Source of the DNA: DATDPY01 sp964395765
GTDB lineage: Bacteria; Bacteroidota; Bacteroidia; Cytophagales; Cyclobacteriaceae
Direction of reading: 5' to 3'
DNA length: 42,337 nt
Assembly (NCBI GenBank): GCA_964395765.1
Contig: CAYNCU010000007.1
Location: forward strand, 1 to 42,337
Position 1 is the first letter of the stretch. Each line of letters opens with the position of its first letter. This document shows, in pieces, positions 38,043 to 42,337 of this stretch. The notes below the pieces were generated by a model. That model had not been told where the DNA came from. It searched no databases and was given only the letters and a program-made list of their open reading frames with translations. The position numbers and the translations under genes are program-made.

Positions 38043-39302
38043 ATGAATGACAAACATGCGGCGGAAAGCATCACTTCAGATGGAGATGTGCCGCTTGAAC
38101 GGGCTGCTGATGTTCACAGCCTAAAAAGAGGGAAAAATTCCTCACCCGCTATGGTTAATGCCTCCCAAGGACGAATCCTGAATGACTCTTCTATCCGTTT
38201 CATGCAACAGTATTTTCCTGATGCAACCATTGAGGATTGGAAGAATTGGAAATGGCAGATTCGTAACAGCTTTGCAAACTCTCAGCAGCTTGCCAGAGTA
38301 ATCGATCTATCCGACTCGGAATTACAGATTTTCCTGACCCGGGGTATGAACCTGCCTTTCCGGCTCACTCCTTATTACGCATCCCTGTTACTGGATGACG
38401 AGACCGGCCCGCTGATCAGGAAATCACAGGTGCCTACCATGTCCGAAATGATCATGTCGCCCGGTGAAGAGTCGGATCCTTTGGGAGAAGAGCATGACAG
38501 CCCGGTGCCTCACCTGGTCCATCGTTACCCGGACCGGGTTTTATTCCTGGCGACGAACTTCTGCTCCACCTACTGCCGGTATTGTACCCGCGCTCATATG
38601 GTAGGCCAGGAGGCTAAACATTATGAACTTAAGAATTGGGATATTGCCTTCGATTATATCCGAAGTCATGAAAAGATCCGGGACGTGCTGATATCCGGCG
38701 GTGATCCGCTGACTATCTCTGACGGTCATCTCCAGTACCTTTTATCCAAGCTGAGGGCTATCCCTCACCTGGAAATGATCAGGATCGGGACTAAAGTACC
38801 GGTTGTGCTTCCTCAGCGGGTTACTCCGGCTTTATGCAAGATCCTTAAACAGTTCCATCCGTTCTATCTCAGTATTCATTTCATGCATCCTGTTGAACTG
38901 ACCCCGGAAACCAGCGAAGCATTGAATATGCTCGCCGATGCCGGTATTCCCCTGGGAAGCCAAACGGTTCTGCTCAAGGGTATTAACGACAATGTGGATA
39001 CTATGAAAACGTTGATGCAGAAATTGTTATATAACAGGGTACGTCCCTATTACATCTACCAGTGTGACCCCATACCAGGTTCAGCCCATTTCCGGACCTC
39101 GGTGAAAAAGGGACTGGAGATCATTGAAGGTCTCAGAGGCCATACTACCGGATATGCGGTTCCTCATTTTGTTATTGATGCTCCCGGTGGCGGCGGTAAA
39201 ATTCCTTTATTGCCTGAATACGTCGTCGGCAGGGAGGGAAATAATGTGATCCTGAGGAATTATGAAGGAAAATTCTTTAAGTATCCGGACCCTGAAGAAT
39301 AA
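38043..39302 (+). CDS. kamA: KamA-type lysine 2,3-aminomutase (radical SAM, PLP)
   Basis: A 419-residue radical-SAM enzyme of the lysine 2,3-aminomutase family. The 4Fe-4S motif is CSTYCRYC (Cys174, Cys178, Cys181), and the PLP-binding Lys386 lies in DAPGGGGKIPLLPEYV. The two aspartates that hold the lysine side-chain amino group in the clostridial enzyme (Asp293 and Asp330, 37 residues apart) have exact counterparts, Asp342 in YQCDPIPG and Asp379. Glutamate 2,3-aminomutases replace these by Lys and Asn. This favours L-lysine to beta-lysine. The N-terminal 55 residues are an extension before the WKNWKWQIRNSF start of the family. A strong terminator lies directly after the gene, but the following genes suggest a common pathway. 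Confidence 0.9.
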   Translation: MNDKHAAESITSDGDVPLERAADVHSLKRGKNSSPAMVNASQGRILNDSSIRFMQQYFPDATIEDWKNWKWQIRNSFANSQQLARVIDLSDSELQIFLTRGMNLPFRLTPYYASLLLDDETGPLIRKSQVPTMSEMIMSPGEESDPLGEEHDSPVPHLVHRYPDRVLFLATNFCSTYCRYCTRAHMVGQEAKHYELKNWDIAFDYIRSHEKIRDVLISGGDPLTISDGHLQYLLSKLRAIPHLEMIRIGTKVPVVLPQRVTPALCKILKQFHPFYLSIHFMHPVELTPETSEALNMLADAGIPLGSQTVLLKGINDNVDTMKTLMQKLLYNRVRPYYIYQCDPIPGSAHFRTSVKKGLEIIEGLRGHTTGYAVPHFVIDAPGGGGKIPLLPEYVVGREGNNVILRNYEGKFFKYPDPEE

Positions 39303-39311
39303 TGAAATGGG

Positions 39312-39343
39312 AAAGATGCCGGACTTCCCGGCATCTTTTTTTT
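39312..39343 (+). terminator. Strong intrinsic terminator after kamA
   Basis: AAGATGCCGG and CCGGCATCTT pair perfectly (about 39313-39322 with 39328-39337) around a 5-nt loop, running into eight T residues up to 39343. It separates kamA from the ATP-grasp genes, although partial read-through is possible. Confidence 0.92.
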
Positions 39344-39361
39344 AAATTATGTCCTTCTCTT

Positions 39362-39387
39362 TTGTCCTGCAAACCGGCCTATATTTG
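39362..39387 (+). promoter_or_regulatory. Weak candidate promoter of the ATP-grasp operon
   Basis: A perfect TAnnTTTG (TATATTTG, 39380-39387) lies after TTG at 39362-39364, but with a spacer of only 15 bp. It lies downstream of the kamA terminator and about 130 bp before the next start. Confidence 0.3.
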
Positions 39388-39515
39388 TATCGAATTTCAA
39401 CACCGGAAAATAGAGGTCGTTTTTTAATTAACCGGACAACAGGTTATCAAAAAAATGATTAAAATGTCAGCAGGACCGAATTCCGGGAACGAATTGAAAT
39501 TTCAAATCCATCGGA

Positions 39516-40499
39516 ATGAAAGTTGGAATTACATATGATTTGAGATCGGAATACCTGGCGATGGGGTTTTCCCCCGAAGAGACCGCAGAACTGGATAAGG
39601 AAGATACCGTCGCTTATATCGAAAAAGCGCTGAAGAACGGCGGATACGAAACCGAAAGGATCGGGCATTTCCGCAAATTGGTCAAACAATTGATGGAAGG
39701 AAAACGATGGGATATTGTCTTCAATATTTGTGAAGGCATGTTTGGGGACGGACGAGAATCCCTCGTGCCTGCCATACTCGATGCTTATGAAATACCCTAC
39801 GTTTTTTCCGGACCCGCCACACTGGCCGTTTCACTGAATAAATACCTGACCAAACGGGTGGTCAGGGATGCCGGCATTCCCACACCGGATTTTACAATAA
39901 TTAATTCATTGAAAGACCTGGATGTTAAAAAGCCGGGCTACCCTCTGTTTCTCAAACCGGTGTCGGAAGGTACTGGGAAGGGAATCGATACTAAATCCAT
40001 TGTCAGCAATGACCATGACTTTAAAGAAGTGTGCACCGACCTGCTGGATAAATTTCATCAACCGGTACTGGTGGAGGAATACCTGCCGGGTAGGGAATTC
40101 ACGATTGGCGTAATCGGCCAGAACGGAAATGCCAGGGTCATTGGCGCCATGGAAGTGATTTTCGATAAAAATATAGAATCGATTTACTCCTATGAAACGA
40201 AGGAGAATTGGGTAGGCAGGGTGAATTATAAACCGGTCACCGGCCCCATACTCGAAGAGTGTACTTCGGTGGCACTGGGGGCGTGGCGCGCCATCAATGC
40301 GCGGGATGCCGGTAGGGTGGACGTGAAAATCGGTGCCGATCAAAAAGTTCAGTTCATTGAAGTCAACCCCCTGGCGGGAATTAACCCGGACAATTCCGAT
40401 TTACCGATACTGGCGGAGATGAACGGCATGTCTTACCAGGCATTGATCGAAGCCATCATGCAAAATGCCATAAAAAGAATTACAGGGAAAAATGCCTGA
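39516..40499 (+). CDS. D-Ala-D-Ala-ligase-like ATP-grasp enzyme 1
   Basis: A 327-residue ATP-grasp ligase related to D-alanine-D-alanine ligase. The N-terminal part has KVGITYDLRSEY and VFNICEG (Glu73) in place of the Ddl motif HGxxGEDG, so it is not a typical Ddl. The ATP-grasp core (about 105-300) has YPLFLKPVSEGTGKGI, the hinge VLVEEYLPGREFTIGV, and metal-binding residues Asp269 in GRVDV and Glu282/Asn284 in FIEVNPLAGINP. Such enzymes join a carboxylate to an amine through an acyl phosphate. The substrates are unknown; the neighbouring aminomutase makes a beta-amino acid one plausible partner. The downstream ATP-grasp gene overlaps its end by 8 bp. Confidence 0.85.
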   Translation: MKVGITYDLRSEYLAMGFSPEETAELDKEDTVAYIEKALKNGGYETERIGHFRKLVKQLMEGKRWDIVFNICEGMFGDGRESLVPAILDAYEIPYVFSGPATLAVSLNKYLTKRVVRDAGIPTPDFTIINSLKDLDVKKPGYPLFLKPVSEGTGKGIDTKSIVSNDHDFKEVCTDLLDKFHQPVLVEEYLPGREFTIGVIGQNGNARVIGAMEVIFDKNIESIYSYETKENWVGRVNYKPVTGPILEECTSVALGAWRAINARDAGRVDVKIGADQKVQFIEVNPLAGINPDNSDLPILAEMNGMSYQALIEAIMQNAIKRITGKNA

Positions 40500-41460
40500 A
40501 AATATCATTATACTGCATAACCGTCTGAGCCGCGAACCTGCCCCGGATGAAAAAGATGTCCTCTACCAGGTGGAAATGATAAAGGATCAGCTCATCGGAA
40601 TGGGTTATTCGCCCCGGGTGATGGATATCGGTGATGATCTTTTAAATGATATTAAAGCCGTGGAATCCGCAAAGCCGGACCTTGTCTTTAACCTGGTCGA
40701 AACCACGTTTAACAAGGGCGAGCTGTTATATATTGTTCCCGGCTTGCTGAAAATGAAACATATTCCTTATACCGGTGTGCCGGTTGAAGGGCTCTTTATA
40801 ACCACGCATAAAGTGCTGGCCAAAAACCAGATGAGGCTTTCTAAAATTCCGACACCGGGCTGGTTTAACCTCGAAGAGACTGAAAACCTGGAGGAAGGAA
40901 AGCGCTATTTGCTGAAACCGATCAGCGAGGATGGATCTGTCGGGCTACACGAAGAAGCTGTTTATTTTGCCGGCGATCCGGCCCTGTATGAAAAGGTCAA
41001 GAAATACAGCCCGTCGCATTATTTTCTTGAGGAATACATTCACGGGAGGGAATTCAGTGTGGCCATGCTGGCCGGAGAGGAAGGACCACTGGTGTTGCCG
41101 GCCGGGGAAATGGTCTTTTATAACTATGAGCCGGAACAGCCCAGGATACTGGGCTACAAGGCAAAATGGCATGCAACTACCGATGAATATAAAAATACAA
41201 TCAGGGAATTTAATACGATCCATGAAAATGGACTTGAAAAAAAACTATATTATATATCAGTAAAATGCTGGAAAGTATTCGGTCTCAGGGGATATGCAAG
41301 GGTCGATTTTCGCGTTGATGAAAATAACAACCCCTGGGTCATTGAGGTGAATGGAAACCCGTGTATTTCACCCGATAGCGGATTTATTGCTGCCTGCGGA
41401 TTGAAAGGGGTTGATAAGCGGGAGATCGTGCAGAGAATTATGAAGGATGTTAATTATTAA
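40492..41460 (+). CDS. D-Ala-D-Ala-ligase-like ATP-grasp enzyme 2
   Basis: A second, divergent ATP-grasp ligase of 322 residues. The N-terminal motif is VFNLVETTFNKGEL and the ATP-grasp part has RYLLKPISEDGSVGL (about 138-151), YFLEEYIHGREFSVAM, and a metal site at Asp272 in RVDFRVD and Glu285/Asn287/Asn289 in VIEVNGNPCIS. It shares the fold with the preceding product but not the details, so the two probably have different substrates and act in sequence. The start overlaps the preceding gene by 8 bp and the GNAT gene starts 6 bp after its stop, a tightly packed operon. Confidence 0.85.
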   Translation: MPENIIILHNRLSREPAPDEKDVLYQVEMIKDQLIGMGYSPRVMDIGDDLLNDIKAVESAKPDLVFNLVETTFNKGELLYIVPGLLKMKHIPYTGVPVEGLFITTHKVLAKNQMRLSKIPTPGWFNLEETENLEEGKRYLLKPISEDGSVGLHEEAVYFAGDPALYEKVKKYSPSHYFLEEYIHGREFSVAMLAGEEGPLVLPAGEMVFYNYEPEQPRILGYKAKWHATTDEYKNTIREFNTIHENGLEKKLYYISVKCWKVFGLRGYARVDFRVDENNNPWVIEVNGNPCISPDSGFIAACGLKGVDKREIVQRIMKDVNY

Positions 41461-41465
41461 ATGAT

Positions 41466-42011
41466 ATGGAAATTAAGTACAGATCGAACCTGGTTGAAGG
41501 AGACCGGGACGAAATAGAGAAGATCCTCGGATCGACCGGGGTATTTTATGACTTTGAAATTGAAGTAGCCCTGGATATACTCGATGATTTTGCCCGGGAC
41601 GGAGACCAAAGCGAATATTTATTCATCATGGCGGAAACCGGTGGAAAGGTGATCGGCTATGTAAACTTCGGGCCTTCTCCGTGTACCCTGAACAGCTGGG
41701 ACATCTACTGGATTGCAGTCAGTAAGGAATTCATGAACATGGGGCTTGGGAAAATTCTGTTAAATATGGCGGAAGATAAAATCAGGTCTTCCGGCGGGGT
41801 AAACATATGGGTGGAAACATCATCGAGAAAGGTATATGACGCTACCCGTGCCTTCTACTTTAAACGGGGCTATGAAGTCGCTTCCGAGCTTACCGACTTT
41901 TACAGCAAGGGAGATAATAAAGTAATTTTCCACAAATTAATCCCTGAAAATTATTTCCTCATGGCCGATAAGCCCGGCGAAGATATTGTTTTGGGATTAG
42001 CCGATTCCTAA
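41466..42011 (+). CDS. GNAT family N-acetyltransferase
   Basis: A 181-residue GNAT acyltransferase. The acetyl-CoA binding region is FMNMGLGKILLNMAED (about 89-104), preceded by the IYWIAVSKE strand, and the C-terminal part has the usual AFYFKRGYEVASEL. The N-terminus (EIKYRSNLVEGDRDEIEKIL) also fits the family. Its likely substrate is an amine made by the preceding enzymes, by analogy with the aminomutase/acetyltransferase pair AblA/AblB that makes N-acetyl-beta-lysine. However, this protein is shorter than AblB and I would not name it so. It is the last gene of the ATP-grasp operon. Confidence 0.85.
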   Translation: MEIKYRSNLVEGDRDEIEKILGSTGVFYDFEIEVALDILDDFARDGDQSEYLFIMAETGGKVIGYVNFGPSPCTLNSWDIYWIAVSKEFMNMGLGKILLNMAEDKIRSSGGVNIWVETSSRKVYDATRAFYFKRGYEVASELTDFYSKGDNKVIFHKLIPENYFLMADKPGEDIVLGLADS

Positions 42012-42038
42012 GGAAGATAGAAGTTGGAAGATGGAAGC
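42011..42038. repeat. Degenerate 7-bp tandem array (four units)
   Basis: AGGAAGA, TAGAAGT, TGGAAGA, TGGAAGC, beginning at the last base of the GNAT stop codon. The unit (GGAAGAT) differs from the arrays at 4327, 7335 and 9666 but has the same period. Confidence 0.8.
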
Positions 42039-42089
42039 TCCGGGTCCAGGGTAATATTAACTTTTACAAGAGAAAACGGAGGAATAACA

Positions 42090-42188
42090 ATGTGTAGTAG
42101 GGGAATCCCAGAATCAAAAATCATTAACCGCTATCTCGCCCAAAAAATAGTTCATTTTATCGATTTCGATACTCATTATAAAAATTAA
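42090..42188 (+). CDS. Possible small protein with strong ribosome-binding site
   Basis: A 32-residue open frame, starting MCSRGIPESKIINRYL and ending FDTHYKN, preceded by GGAGG nine bases before the ATG, which is unusually good for this contig. A clear hairpin terminator (42189-42217) begins at the base after the TAA. This frame-to-terminator arrangement suggests a genuine tiny gene. The peptide has no membrane helix and belongs to no family I recognise. It could also be the 3' part of the GNAT transcript. Confidence 0.4.
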   Translation: MCSRGIPESKIINRYLAQKIVHFIDFDTHYKN

Positions 42189-42217
42189 TGGAGAGACGGT
42201 TTCCCATCTCTCCATTT
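42189..42217 (+). terminator. Intrinsic terminator after the 32-residue frame
   Basis: TGGAGAGA (42189-42196) and TCTCTCCA (42207-42214) form an 8-bp perfect stem with a 10-nt loop, followed by TTT. It closes either the small frame or the whole ATP-grasp/GNAT operon. Confidence 0.75.
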
Positions 42218-42337
42218 AAGCCAAAAGCAAAAATTCAGCACGTATAGTTACTGAATATCTTTACAGGATTTTCAGGTTTTCACATCAGAAAAAACCATTC
42301 TTAATCCGTTTTTACGATTCCATTTTTTATTGATATA
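42218..42337. other. Right edge, no gene seen; possible start of a third repeat copy
   Basis: No coding sequence. From 42301 the bases TTAATCCGTTTTTACGATTC resemble the first 20 bases of the dispersed repeat (TTAATCCGTCTTTACATTCT in copy A), but the similarity fades before the edge, so this is tentative. Confidence 0.3.

Noticed and set aside
38043..39302. Naming the KamA protein as glutamate 2,3-aminomutase or EpmB
   Set aside because: Asp342 and Asp379 match the lysine-binding pair and not the Lys/Asn pair of glutamate aminomutases; the protein is longer than EpmB and no epmA/efp gene is present.
39516..41460. Calling the ATP-grasp genes the cell's D-Ala-D-Ala ligase (ddl)
   Set aside because: Both lack the Ddl N-terminal motif, they occur in tandem and no cell-wall genes surround them. 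Only the fold relationship is supported.
41466..42011. AblB (beta-lysine acetyltransferase)
   Set aside because: It is shorter than known AblB proteins and I see only general GNAT features; the analogy is kept as a suggestion.

Overview
The window looks like a draft-genome contig from a member of the Bacteroidota. The evidence is the gene content: TPR-CHAT protein, ECF sigma factor beside a membrane anti-sigma-like TPR protein, PD40-OmpA protein, DUF5916 barrel protein, FucP-type permease, GH78 rhamnosidases, secreted Gfo/Idh/MocA oxidoreductase with a DUF1080 protein. Promoter-like TTG-N(18-23)-TAnnTTTG motifs and the scarcity of Shine-Dalgarno sequences agree. A run of ten Ns (13066-13075) inside the sigma-factor gene marks an assembly join. 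I see no rRNA, tRNA, CRISPR array, transposase or phage gene.

Region by region. (1) 1-12627 is mostly envelope and ion housekeeping: a truncated reading frame at the left edge, an MgtC/DUF4010 membrane protein, UppP, an unknown two-TM protein, a DUF4242 protein, HflK-HflC, a small unknown protein, MgtE, an M28 peptidase, DUF4956 and a CarboxypepD_reg-like protein. (2) 12848-17812 is a signalling block: ECF sigma factor, overlapping membrane-spanning anti-sigma-like TPR protein, a small protein sharing its N-terminus with the product at 6759, and, convergent, a large exported TPR-CHAT putative protease. (3) 18202-32971 is a glycan and 6-deoxysugar block without SusC/SusD: FucP-like permease, DUF5916 protein, lipoprotein AGE epimerase divergent from an atypical GH78 protein, MOSC protein, Tat-type Gfo/Idh/MocA oxidoreductase, canonical GH78 alpha-L-rhamnosidase and DUF1080. 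Together these suggest outer-envelope or periplasmic trimming of rhamnosides, possibly with a 3-keto oxidation route, followed by uptake of the freed sugar. (4) 33004-37666 holds two convergent OmpA-family proteins, an unknown secreted protein, and a PEBP/Mth938 pair. (5) 38043-42011 holds a KamA-type lysine 2,3-aminomutase, two tandem D-Ala-D-Ala-ligase-like ATP-grasp enzymes and a GNAT acetyltransferase. This resembles a small-molecule biosynthesis locus built around beta-lysine, although a strong terminator separates kamA from the rest.

The intergenic DNA is notable. There are several degenerate arrays with 7- or 8-bp periods, three of them 142-149 bp upstream of start codons. A roughly 104-bp dispersed repeat occurs twice, 26 kb apart. 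There are clear intrinsic terminators, and a perfect 11-bp inverted repeat in the divergent AGE/GH78 promoter region. The most interesting candidate systems are the sigma/anti-sigma/small-protein/TPR-CHAT block and the KamA/ATP-grasp/ATP-grasp/GNAT block.
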